NCBI RefSeq assembly: GCF_007096385.1
Contig: NZ_VJWL01000001.1
Coordinates: forward strand, 62,001-126,000
Direction of reading: 5' to 3'
DNA from: Aliidiomarina halalkaliphila
GTDB taxonomy: Bacteria > Pseudomonadota > Gammaproteobacteria > Enterobacterales > Alteromonadaceae
DNA length: 64,000 bases
Shown here: piece by piece, positions 56,302 to 64,000 of the stretch
How positions within the stretch are numbered: the stretch's first letter is position 1
Layout of the letters: each line of letters starts with the position of its first letter
Notes under the pieces: generated by a model
Told to the model about the DNA's origin: nothing
The model's database searches: none
The model's input: the letters and a program-made list of their open reading frames with translations, nothing else
Translations under genes and position numbers: made by a program

Positions 56302-57801
56302 ATGAGTAAAGAGATTTTGCTGGTTGCAGAAGCGGTATCGAACGAAAAAGCGGTACCTCGTGAAAAGATTTTTGAAGCATTAGAAGTTGCCATTGCAACG
56401 GCAACTCGGAAGAAATATGACGGTGATATCGATGTGCGTGTGGCGATTGATCGCAACACAGGCTCATTCGATACTTATCGCCGTTGGCGTGTGGTCGAAG
56501 ATCCAGATGGATCATTGGAAAATCCGTACGCGGAAATTTCATTGTCTGCTGCACAAATCGATGAGCCGAACATTCAAGTAGGCGACTACGTGGAAGATCA
56601 AATCGACTCCATCGTATTTGACCGCATCACCACGCAAACAGCGAAGCAAGTGATCGTACAGAAGGTACGTGAAGCAGAGCGGGCGCAGGTGGTAGAGCAG
56701 TACGAAGACCAAGTGGGTACATTGATTAGCGGCATCGTTAAGAAAGCGACTCGCGACAATATCATCTTGGATCTTGGTAACAACGCAGAAGCGGTGATTT
56801 TCCGTGATGAAATGCTTCCGCGTGAAAGCGTGCGTCCGGGTGATCGTATTCGCGGTTTATTATTTGCAGTGCGTCCAGAAGCGCGCGGTGCGCAGCTGTT
56901 CGTTAGCCGTACGCATCCAGACTTTTTGATCGAACTGTTCCGCATTGAAGTGCCAGAGATTGGCGAAGAAATGATTGAAGTGAAGGGTGCTGCACGGGAT
57001 CCGGGTTCACGGGCGAAAATTGCTGTGAAAAGCAATGACCGTCGAATCGATCCAGTAGGTGCCTGTGTGGGTATGCGTGGCGCTCGGGTACAAGCTGTAT
57101 CGAGTGAGCTAGGTGGTGAGCGTGTGGATATCGTGCTGTGGGATGATAATCCGGCGCAGTTCGTGATTAACGCCATGTCACCTGCAGAAGTTGTGTCTAT
57201 TGTGATGGACGAAGAAACCCACACCATGGATATCGCTGTGGAAGAAGGGAACTTAGCGCAAGCCATTGGTCGCAATGGTCAAAATATCCGTTTGGCAAGT
57301 CAGTTAACTGGCTGGGAACTGAACGTGATGACCGTGGAAGACTTTAATGCGCGCAACGAAGCAGAATCTGAGCGTTTGTTGGCCTTGTTTACTGAAGGTC
57401 TCGAAATTGACGAAGATTTCGCCACTGTGTTGATTGAAGAAGGCTTTTCTTCTCTTGAAGAAATTGCGTATGTTCCTGTGGCTGAGTTGTTGTCAGTTGA
57501 TGGAATGGACGAAGATATCGTTGAAGAATTGCGGACTCGTGCACGCGATTACTTGACGACGAAAGCCCTAAAAACAGAAGAGTCTTTGGAAGGAGCAGAA
57601 CCAGATTCAACGCTGCTCGATTTGGAAGGGATGGATCGTCACTTGGCGTATGAACTCGCCGCGATGGGTGTGAAAACCCTAGAAGACCTTGCTGAGCAAG
57701 GCACTGATGATTTGGAAGGAATTGAGTCACTCACACCAGAGCAGGCGGGCGAATTGATTATGAAAGCCCGTAATATCTGTTGGTTTAGTGACGAAGCATA
57801 A
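56302..57801 (+). CDS. nusA: NusA, transcription termination/antitermination factor
   Basis: A 499-residue RNA polymerase-binding factor. N-terminal domain ([28 protein letters not shown]), S1 domain (about 135-200, [21 protein letters not shown]), two KH domains ([32 protein letters not shown]) and two acidic C-terminal repeats ([40 protein letters not shown]). The ATG at 56302 has GAGG 8 bp upstream. Part of rimP-nusA-infB. Confidence 0.98.
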   Translation: MSKEILLVAEAVSNEKAVPREKIFEALEVAIATATRKKYDGDIDVRVAIDRNTGSFDTYRRWRVVEDPDGSLENPYAEISLSAAQIDEPNIQVGDYVEDQIDSIVFDRITTQTAKQVIVQKVREAERAQVVEQYEDQVGTLISGIVKKATRDNIILDLGNNAEAVIFRDEMLPRESVRPGDRIRGLLFAVRPEARGAQLFVSRTHPDFLIELFRIEVPEIGEEMIEVKGAARDPGSRAKIAVKSNDRRIDPVGACVGMRGARVQAVSSELGGERVDIVLWDDNPAQFVINAMSPAEVVSIVMDEETHTMDIAVEEGNLAQAIGRNGQNIRLASQLTGWELNVMTVEDFNARNEAESERLLALFTEGLEIDEDFATVLIEEGFSSLEEIAYVPVAELLSVDGMDEDIVEELRTRARDYLTTKALKTEESLEGAEPDSTLLDLEGMDRHLAYELAAMGVKTLEDLAEQGTDDLEGIESLTPEQAGELIMKARNICWFSDEA

Positions 57802-57824
57802 TTTGAAAGTGAGGTATGAATTAG

Positions 57825-60494
57825 ATGGCAGAAGTCAAAATCGAAAAACTTGCCAGTGATATCGGAACCTCCGTTGATCGCTTGCTGCAACAGTTAAGTG
57901 ATGCCGGTATTAAGAAATCGGCCGGTGAAACTGTGTCAGAAGACGAAAAAGCGGCGCTATTAGCGCATCTGAACAAAGCGCATGGCGGCGATGGCAGCGC
58001 AGCGCCAAGCCGCATGACCTTAAAACGGAAAACCCGCAGTACGTTGAGCATTAATGCGGGTCCGGGTAAGGCGAAGGCAGTTCAGGTTGAAGTACGGAAA
58101 AAACGCACGTACGTGAAGCGCTCTCCTGAAGAGGAAGCGCGTCAGCAGGAAGAAGAGCGATTAGCAGCAGAAGCGGCTGAGCAAGAACGTTTAGCGGCGG
58201 AAGAAAAAGCCCGCGCCGAAGCAAAGGCGAAGCAAGAAGCAGAGGCTAAGCGTCGCGAAGAAGAACGCAAGATCGCGGAAGAAAAACGCAAAGCAGCGGA
58301 AGCGAAAGCAGCAAAATCACAACCTGAGAAAACGCCGGAAGAGAAAGCCAAGGCTGAAGCTGCAAAAGCGGAAGCGGAGCGTTTACGCAAGGCACAGGAA
58401 GCTGAAGCCGCTAAGAAAGCGGAAGAAGAAGCCAAACGTCAGGCTGAAGAAGCGCGTCGCTTAGCAGAAGAGAATCAAGCGCGTTGGGAAGAAGAAGAAG
58501 CCCGCCGCAAGAAAATGGAAGAAGAAGACGTTCATTTTACCACCTCGGTGACGGCGAAATTTGCAGAAGAGCAGCAGGACACGGAAGAAGAACGTCGTGG
58601 CCGCCGTACTGCAAAGAAAACCAAACGTCGCGGTAAAGATGACGACAAAGATGATTCACCACGTCGCGAACGTCGCCGGAAGGGGAGCAAGCGTAGCCCT
58701 TCATCGATGCAACATGGCTTTAATAAGCCTGCATCACCGGTAGAGCGTGAAGTGCGTATTCCTGAAACCATCACCGTTGCGGATTTGGCAAATCGGATGG
58801 CTATTAAAGCCTCTGAAGTGATCAAAACCATGATGAAGATGGGTGAGATGGTGACCATTAACCAAGTGCTTGACCAAGAAACAGCGTCACTCGTGGTTGA
58901 GGAAATGGGTCATAAATTTGTATTGGTGAGTGATAACGAACTTGAACAAGCCGTATTGCTTGATCGGGGTGACACCGGTGAACTGCAGCCACGAGCGCCT
59001 GTGGTTACGGTGATGGGTCACGTAGACCACGGTAAAACGTCGCTGCTCGATTATATCCGGAAAGCGAAAGTTGCCGCCGGGGAAGCAGGCGGGATTACGC
59101 AGCACATTGGTGCGTATCACGTAGATACTGGTCATGGCATGATTACTTTCCTTGATACTCCTGGTCACGCGGCGTTTACGTCGATGCGGGCACGGGGTGC
59201 GAGCGCAACCGATGTGGTTATCCTTGTGGTTGCCGCTGATGATGGTGTGATGCCACAAACCGTTGAGGCCATTCAGCATGCGAAAGCGGCAGGTGTTCCG
59301 ATGGTAGTTGCGGTCAACAAGATTGATAAGCCAGAAGCGGACCCAGATCGTGTGAAGTCTGAGTTGTCGCAGCATGACGTGCTGTCAGAAGAGTGGGGTG
59401 GTGATGTCCAGTTTGTTCATGTTTCTGCTAAATCAGGTGAAAACATCGACGGATTGCTGGAAGCTATCCTGCTCCAGTCTGAGCTCTTAGATTTAAAAGC
59501 GGCGCATGATGGCATGGCCCATGGTCTGGTGATTGAATCACGGCTCGATAAAGGCCGCGGTCCAGTGGCAACTATCCTCGTTCAAAGCGGTACATTAAAT
59601 CGCGGCGATATCGTGTTGTGTGGTCTGGAATATGGCCGTGTGCGTGCGATGCGCAATGAGCTTGGTCAGGAAGTCGATAGTGCTGGTCCGTCAATTCCAG
59701 TTGAGATTCTTGGTTTGTCGGGTGTACCACAAGCCGGTGATGAAGTGACTGTGGTGAAAGATGAGCGTAAAGCGCGCGAAGTGTCGAACTACCGCCAGGG
59801 CAAATACCGGGAAGTGAAACTTGCACGTCAGCAGAAAGCGAAGCTTGAAAACATGTTTACAAGCATGGAAGAAGGCGTTGTTTCTGAACTGAACTTGGTT
59901 GTGAAAGCGGATGTTCAGGGCTCTCTTGAAGCGATTATTGAGTCCTTAACGAAACTTTCGACCTCGGAAGTGAAAGTGAACATTATCGGTTCAGGTGTAG
60001 GTGGAATTACAGAAACCGACATCAGCTTGGCGGGTGCTTCAAATGCAATCGTGATCGGATTTAATGTGCGTGCGGATGCAACGGCCCGTCGTATTACCGA
60101 AAATGAAAGCATTGAACTGCGTTACTACAGCGTGATCTACGACTTGATTGATGAAATCAAGCAAGCGATGACAGGTATGTTGGCGCCAGAGTTCAAGCAA
60201 CAAATCATTGGTTTGGCAGAAGTGCGGGATGTCTTTAAGTCGCCGAAAATTGGTGCAATTGCCGGTTGTATGGTGACCGAAGGTATCGTGAAACGTTCAG
60301 CGCCAATCCGTGTCCTACGTGATAACGTGGTTATCTACGAAGGTGAACTGGAATCCTTGCGCCGCTTTAAAGACGACGTACAGGAAGTTCGCAACGGCAT
60401 GGAATGTGGTATCGGTGTGAAAAACTACAATGATGTTCGCGTTGGTGACCACATTGAGGTTTTCGAAACCGTCCAGGTTGAACGTACACTTTAA
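57825..60494 (+). CDS. infB: InfB, translation initiation factor IF-2
   Basis: An 889-residue GTPase that brings fMet-tRNA to the 30S subunit. An IF2_N domain at the N terminus is followed by a highly charged Glu/Lys/Ala coiled region (about 85-250), a second IF2_N domain (about 310-365), the G domain with GHVDHGKTS (near 397), DTPGHAAF and NKID, and domains II-IV. Length equals E. coli IF2-alpha (890); shorter forms from internal starts are possible. GAGG precedes the ATG at 57825. Confidence 0.99.
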   Translation: MAEVKIEKLASDIGTSVDRLLQQLSDAGIKKSAGETVSEDEKAALLAHLNKAHGGDGSAAPSRMTLKRKTRSTLSINAGPGKAKAVQVEVRKKRTYVKRSPEEEARQQEEERLAAEAAEQERLAAEEKARAEAKAKQEAEAKRREEERKIAEEKRKAAEAKAAKSQPEKTPEEKAKAEAAKAEAERLRKAQEAEAAKKAEEEAKRQAEEARRLAEENQARWEEEEARRKKMEEEDVHFTTSVTAKFAEEQQDTEEERRGRRTAKKTKRRGKDDDKDDSPRRERRRKGSKRSPSSMQHGFNKPASPVEREVRIPETITVADLANRMAIKASEVIKTMMKMGEMVTINQVLDQETASLVVEEMGHKFVLVSDNELEQAVLLDRGDTGELQPRAPVVTVMGHVDHGKTSLLDYIRKAKVAAGEAGGITQHIGAYHVDTGHGMITFLDTPGHAAFTSMRARGASATDVVILVVAADDGVMPQTVEAIQHAKAAGVPMVVAVNKIDKPEADPDRVKSELSQHDVLSEEWGGDVQFVHVSAKSGENIDGLLEAILLQSELLDLKAAHDGMAHGLVIESRLDKGRGPVATILVQSGTLNRGDIVLCGLEYGRVRAMRNELGQEVDSAGPSIPVEILGLSGVPQAGDEVTVVKDERKAREVSNYRQGKYREVKLARQQKAKLENMFTSMEEGVVSELNLVVKADVQGSLEAIIESLTKLSTSEVKVNIIGSGVGGITETDISLAGASNAIVIGFNVRADATARRITENESIELRYYSVIYDLIDEIKQAMTGMLAPEFKQQIIGLAEVRDVFKSPKIGAIAGCMVTEGIVKRSAPIRVLRDNVVIYEGELESLRRFKDDVQEVRNGMECGIGVKNYNDVRVGDHIEVFETVQVERTL

Positions 60495-60498
60495 TTCC

Positions 60499-60529
60499 TT
60501 AGGGCAGCCACCTTTGGTGGCCGCCCTAA
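60499..60529 (+). other. Intercistronic hairpin between infB and rbfA
   Basis: TTAGGGC-A-GCCACC pairs with GGTGGC-C-GCCCTAA: 13 pairs, one mismatch and a 3-nt loop, without a T tract. Likely an RNA stability or processing element. Confidence 0.75.
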
Positions 60530-60562
60530 CGGGGAATTCCCGATGCGAAAAAGGAGTAGTTT

Positions 60563-60937
60563 ATGAAAAAAGAGTTTAGCCGTACCGATCGTTTTTCGCA
60601 GCAAATGCAACGTGAGATCGCGATGATCTTACAGCGGGAAATCAAAGACCCGCGGGTGGTTATGCCAACCGTGTCTGACGTTGAAGTGTCAAAAGATTTA
60701 GCCTATGCAAAGGTGTTTGTCACTTTCCTGAACGACGATGAAGATCAGGTAAAAGTAGCACTGAAAGTACTTAACGAAGCGTCTGGTTATATGCGTTCGT
60801 TGTTAGGTAAGCGAATCAAATCTCGCATTACACCGGAACTACGATTTGTTCATGATGTGTCCTTGCTTGAGGGGATTCGCATGGCGAAGTTGGTGCGAGA
60901 AGCGCGGGAACGAGACGACGCGAAGAACAAAGAATAA
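60563..60937 (+). CDS. rbfA: RbfA, 30S ribosome-binding factor
   Basis: A 124-residue KH-fold protein for 16S rRNA maturation and cold adaptation. It starts [31 protein letters not shown] and has [18 protein letters not shown] and [16 protein letters not shown]. The ATG at 60563 follows AAAGGAG. Confidence 0.97.
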   Translation: MKKEFSRTDRFSQQMQREIAMILQREIKDPRVVMPTVSDVEVSKDLAYAKVFVTFLNDDEDQVKVALKVLNEASGYMRSLLGKRIKSRITPELRFVHDVSLLEGIRMAKLVREARERDDAKNKE

Positions 60938-60944
60938 TTCAACC

Positions 60945-60993
60945 AACGCCGGATACCTATCCGGCGTTTTTCCATGTGTTAGGACATGGAAAA
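60945..60993 (+). terminator. Terminator and adjacent hairpin between rbfA and truB
   Basis: AACGCCGGA/TCCGGCGTT with a T tract (60945-60971) is a good terminator. Its T tract is also the left arm of a second perfect hairpin TTTTCCATGT-gttagg-ACATGGAAAA (60968-60993). Confidence 0.75.
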
Positions 60994-61021
60994 GTGACGA
61001 CTAATCGAAAGAGGATGAGTG

Positions 61022-61951
61022 GTGGCACGAAAAACCCGGGGCCGAGCCATTGACGGTGTGGTTCTTGTCGATAAACCGACAGGCGCATCATCAAATCGTA
61101 TTTTACAGCAAGTGAAACGTATCTTTTATGCGCAAAAAGCAGGACACACCGGTGCCCTAGATCCACTCGCTACCGGCATGCTTCCAATTTGCTTAGGTGA
61201 AGCCACAAAGTTTGCTCAGTTCTTGCTTGATGCCGATAAGTCCTATCGGGTGGTGGCAGAATTTGGTGTGCGCACCAATACCAGCGATGCGGATGGCGAA
61301 GTGGTTGCTACAGCGGCGGTGAACTTTACTCGGGCAGACTTCGAACGGATCATGGTTGATTTTACTGGCCCGATTCAACAGGTTCCATCGATGTTCTCCG
61401 CGCTGAAGCACCAAGGTAAGCCACTTTACGATTACGCGCGGAAGGGAATCGAAGTGCCTCGCGAGGCACGGCCTATCCATATCTATAAACTCGATATTGT
61501 ATCCTTTGATTTGCCATTTGTTACTCTAGATGTAACCTGCAGTAAGGGCACTTATATTCGTTCATTAGTCGATGATATGGGGCAAGCCCTCGGCGCAGGT
61601 GCTTACGTGAAGGAGCTGCGTCGAACCGGAGTGGCAGACTACGCTTACGATGACATGTATACCATAGCGGAACTCGATGCACTGATCGCCCAACGTAACG
61701 AACCCGAGCAATTTGACTACAGCGCACTTGATCAATGCTTACTCCCGACAGATTCGCCAGTGACACGACTGCCAAAAATCACGGTGTCGGATACCGATGG
61801 AGACCGCTTTTTGCATGGTCAACCGCTAAAAATTGGCGAGCTTCAGCAGGGTGATTTAATTCGCGTGTGGGATACCCAGCGCTTTCTCGGCGTGGCGCAG
61901 TTGCGCGATGATGGCTTGTATTGGCCGAAACGTGTTTTGAGCCTGCCTTAA
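61022..61951 (+). CDS. truB: TruB, tRNA pseudouridine-55 synthase
   Basis: A 309-residue enzyme forming pseudouridine 55 in the T loop of tRNAs. GRAIDGVVLVDKPTGASSN, the catalytic Asp in AGHTGALDPLATGMLPICLGEATK, and the CSKGTYIRSLVDDMG motif are present, with a C-terminal PUA-like part. Two adjacent GTG codons are possible; the second (61022) has GAGG at 7 bp and is preferred. Confidence 0.97.
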   Translation: MARKTRGRAIDGVVLVDKPTGASSNRILQQVKRIFYAQKAGHTGALDPLATGMLPICLGEATKFAQFLLDADKSYRVVAEFGVRTNTSDADGEVVATAAVNFTRADFERIMVDFTGPIQQVPSMFSALKHQGKPLYDYARKGIEVPREARPIHIYKLDIVSFDLPFVTLDVTCSKGTYIRSLVDDMGQALGAGAYVKELRRTGVADYAYDDMYTIAELDALIAQRNEPEQFDYSALDQCLLPTDSPVTRLPKITVSDTDGDRFLHGQPLKIGELQQGDLIRVWDTQRFLGVAQLRDDGLYWPKRVLSLP

Positions 61952-61953
61952 TC

Positions 61954-61982
61954 TTGTATTTGTGCCTAAGGCAACGTATAAT
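61954..61982 (+). promoter_or_regulatory. Promoter of rpsO
   Basis: TTGTAT (61954-61959, 3/6) and a perfect TATAAT (61977-61982) at 17 bp, just after the truB stop. Confidence 0.65.
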
Positions 61983-62045
61983 GCGCGACTTCCGCTGGGG
62001 CTGAATTAGTGATTGGCTCTGGCATTAACTAAATGGAGTCCCATT

Positions 62046-62315
62046 ATGTCACTAACAGCAGCTCATAAAGCACAAATCGTTTCTGATTTTGCACGCGGTG
62101 AAGGCGATACAGGTTCACCTGAAGTTCAGGTAGCCCTGTTAACTGCCCAAATCAACCACTTGCAAGGTCACTTCAAAGAACACAAGCACGACCACCACTC
62201 ACGTCGTGGTCTACTACGCATGGTTAGCCAGCGTCGTAAATTGCTGGACTACCTGAAGCGTAAAGACGAAGCGCGCTACGTTGATTTGATTCAGCGTCTA
62301 GAACTGCGCCGCTAA
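62046..62315 (+). CDS. rpsO: Ribosomal protein S15
   Basis: An 89-residue 30S protein, exactly the usual length. [32 protein letters not shown] and [25 protein letters not shown] are family signatures. The ATG at 62046 has GGAG 7 bp upstream. In E. coli it autoregulates by a pseudoknot over its start; I cannot verify that here. Confidence 0.98.
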   Translation: MSLTAAHKAQIVSDFARGEGDTGSPEVQVALLTAQINHLQGHFKEHKHDHHSRRGLLRMVSQRRKLLDYLKRKDEARYVDLIQRLELRR

Positions 62316-62324
62316 GCGGTGTTA

Positions 62325-62354
62325 ATAAAGGGGCCTCTGGGCCCCTTTATTTTT
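62325..62354 (+). terminator. Intrinsic terminator after rpsO
   Basis: ATAAAGGGGCC/GGCCCCTTTAT with loop TCTG and further T residues. Confidence 0.94.
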
Positions 62355-62355
62355 A

Positions 62356-62561
62356 TCAGCAGATATATCCAGCGGGCTTCAACGTATTAGAATTGGATTG
62401 AAAACAGCCTGTGTATTGCGATTAAGCAAGAGAATACAGGAAATGGTTCTCGCACAGCACAATGATTAGGTATACTAATCGGATAAATTAAAGTAAGTCG
62501 TAAAAAAGATGGCCCAGAGAATCAAAGGGCAAAATGTAAGTAAGTTGAAGGAAAAGAAAAC
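62356..62561 (+). other. pnp upstream region
   Basis: About 205 bp with no gene. It contains a hairpin CCTGTGT/ATACAGG (about 62408-62440) and the inverted repeat GATTAG-gtata-CTAATC (62464-62480), which includes a TATACT -10 (62471-62476) but has no good -35. In E. coli the pnp leader hairpin is cut by RNase III for autoregulation; these structures are candidates for that role. Confidence 0.45.
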
Positions 62562-64000
62562 GTGAATCCTATTATTAAGCAATTTAAGTATGGTCAACAC
62601 ACTGTGACGTTAGAAACTGGTGCGATTGCGCGTCAGGCGTCAGGTGCAGTAATGGTAAGCATGGATGACACCACAGTATTAGTCTCCGTGGTTGGTAAAA
62701 AAGAAGCGCGGGCCGACCAAGATTTCTTCCCGCTCACCGTAAACTATCAAGAGCGTACCTACGCAGCCGGTAAAATTCCTGGCGGGTTCTTTAAGCGTGA
62801 AGGGCGTCCTTCTGAAAATGAAACACTCACGAGCCGTTTGATCGATCGTCCGATCCGTCCATTGTTCCCAGAAGGTTTCTACAACGAAGTGCAAGTAGTT
62901 GCTACTGTGGTATCACTGAATCCAGAAGTGAACCCAGATATCGTAGCATTGATTGGTACCTCAGCAGCTTTAGCTGTGTCAGGTCTGCCATTTAATGGCC
63001 CTATCGGTGCTGCACGCGTTGGCTTTAGCAATAACGAATATGTGTTGAACCCGACCAAAACTGAACTGGAAAGCTCTGACCTTGACCTCGTGGTTGCAGG
63101 TACTGAAGCGGCCGTTCTTATGGTTGAATCAGAAGCAAATCTTCTTAGTGAAGAAGTGATGTTGGGCGCTGTGATGTATGGTCACGAGCAGCTTCAGGCA
63201 GTGATTTCTGCAGTCAATGAATTTGCTGCAGAAGTGAACACACCGAAGTGGGATTGGCAGCCGGCTGCTAAAAATGAGCCTTTGATTGCTGCAGTAAAAG
63301 CAGCTGCCGAGAGCAAAATCGGTGCCGCTTACATGATTACTGATAAGAGCGAGCGTCGCGATGCGCTGAAAGCTGCTCTGAAAGAAGTAATCGAACAGTT
63401 GAAAGCCGATCACGCTGATTTAGATGAGAAAGAAGTGGGCGATATCTTCCATGATTTCGAATCACAAGTGGTTCGTGGTCGTATTATTGCTGGTGAGCCG
63501 CGGATTGATGGTCGTGAACCAGATATGGTTCGTGGCATCGACGTTGCTACCGGTGTTCTGCCGCGCGTTCATGGTTCTTCTGTGTTTACTCGTGGTGAAA
63601 CCCAAGCGCTTGTGGCCGCTACTTTAGGTACAGAACGTGATGCTCAGAATATTGATGAGATCATGGGTCATCGCACCGACCGCTTTATGCTGCATTATAA
63701 CTTCCCTCCGTACTGCGTGGGTGAAACCGGTATGGTTGGATCGCCGAAGCGTCGTGAAATCGGTCATGGTCGTTTAGCTAAGCGCGGCGTAATGGCAGTG
63801 ATGCCAAGTGCAGATGAATTCCCGTACACCATTCGTGTGGTATCGGAAATCACTGAATCAAACGGTTCAAGCTCAATGGCTTCTGTGTGTGGTACGTCAC
63901 TGGCACTAATGGACGCTGGTGTTCCAATTAAGGCATCTGTGGCTGGTATTGCTATGGGCTTGGTGAAAGAAGGCGATAAGTTTGTCGTTCTGTCGGATAT
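62562..64000 (+). CDS. pnp: Polynucleotide phosphorylase (5' part)
   Basis: The first 479 codons of PNPase, running off the right edge. This phosphorolytic 3'-5' exoribonuclease is part of the degradosome. It starts [25 protein letters not shown] and includes the first RNase PH domain ([36 protein letters not shown]), the helical domain and most of the second core domain with SGSS-type [12 protein letters not shown]. The start is GTG at 62562 with AAGGA about 10 bp upstream; E. coli pnp also has a non-AUG start. Confidence 0.97.
   Translation, partial: MNPIIKQFKYGQHTVTLETGAIARQASGAVMVSMDDTTVLVSVVGKKEARADQDFFPLTVNYQERTYAAGKIPGGFFKREGRPSENETLTSRLIDRPIRPLFPEGFYNEVQVVATVVSLNPEVNPDIVALIGTSAALAVSGLPFNGPIGAARVGFSNNEYVLNPTKTELESSDLDLVVAGTEAAVLMVESEANLLSEEVMLGAVMYGHEQLQAVISAVNEFAAEVNTPKWDWQPAAKNEPLIAAVKAAAESKIGAAYMITDKSERRDALKAALKEVIEQLKADHADLDEKEVGDIFHDFESQVVRGRIIAGEPRIDGREPDMVRGIDVATGVLPRVHGSSVFTRGETQALVAATLGTERDAQNIDEIMGHRTDRFMLHYNFPPYCVGETGMVGSPKRREIGHGRLAKRGVMAVMPSADEFPYTIRVVSEITESNGSSSMASVCGTSLALMDAGVPIKASVAGIAMGLVKEGDKFVVLSD

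Noticed and set aside
62447-62476. A sigma-70 promoter for pnp with -10 TATACT
   Set aside because: The -10 is good but the hexamers 15-18 bp upstream match the -35 at only 2 of 6 positions; left as part of the described upstream region.

Overview
The window is about 64 kb of a gammaproteobacterial chromosome with mid-range GC. Gene order and protein character point to the Alteromonadales, most likely an Idiomarinaceae relative (Idiomarina, Aliidiomarina or Pseudidiomarina). That placement is inference: I could not search any database. It is mainly core chromosome. I see no insertion sequence, integrase, CRISPR array, rRNA operon or intact prophage.

Layout. 1-1.2 kb: 5' part of folD (minus strand) and a tRNA cluster Pro-Arg-His-Pro. 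1.2-7.2 kb: a QEGLA-motif (DUF1704-like) metallopeptidase homologue, a Cys/Met-metabolism PLP enzyme, yigZ, a ClpP-fold-like lipoprotein overlapping a doxX gene, and a GGDEF protein with a ruined active-site motif. 7.3-15.9 kb: the proteostasis block tig-clpP-clpX-lon-hupB-ppiD. 16-25.3 kb (minus): an OsmC-YcaO fusion, then a six-gene moxR-DUF58-DUF4381-batA-batB/C-batD operon with overlapping or abutting genes. 25.5-29.4 kb: fadI-fadJ behind a FadR-like palindrome, and a tiny membrane protein. 29.4-35.4 kb (minus): an M16 peptidase, bamE, recN behind a perfect LexA box, nadK. 35.4-39.5 kb: grpE, dnaK, dnaJ with sigma-32 promoters. 39.6-47.8 kb: an M48 lipoprotein protease, a dicarboxylate/amino acid symporter, dapB, carA-carB-greA. 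47.8-48.7 kb: a divergent pair of small phage-type DNA-binding genes, the one clearly accessory element. 48.7-64 kb: yhbY, rlmE-ftsH-folP-glmM-tpiA-secG-tRNA-Leu, then tRNA-fMet-rimP-nusA-infB-rbfA-truB-rpsO-pnp (pnp runs off the end).

How it fits together. Much of the window is protein quality control and translation. Trigger factor, DnaK/DnaJ/GrpE and PpiD fold proteins; ClpXP, Lon, FtsH and membrane or periplasmic peptidases degrade them. Four loci (lon, grpE, dnaK, rlmE-ftsH) carry sigma-32-type promoters that can be read directly, so the heat-shock response links distant parts of the window. The right third makes and matures the translation machinery.

Best candidates for something new: (1) the divergent Ner/Nlp-like and CI-like regulators at 47.84-48.70 kb with two identical operators 22 bp apart, which look like a lysogeny switch kept without a phage; (2) a carAB leader with an 8-codon ORF, a terminator and a competing antiterminator pairing; (3) proteins that keep a family fold but appear to have lost catalytic or metal-binding residues (GGDEF protein, ClpP-like lipoprotein, VWA domain of BatB); (4) a near-consensus promoter firing into a terminator about 20 bp later between hupB and ppiD.
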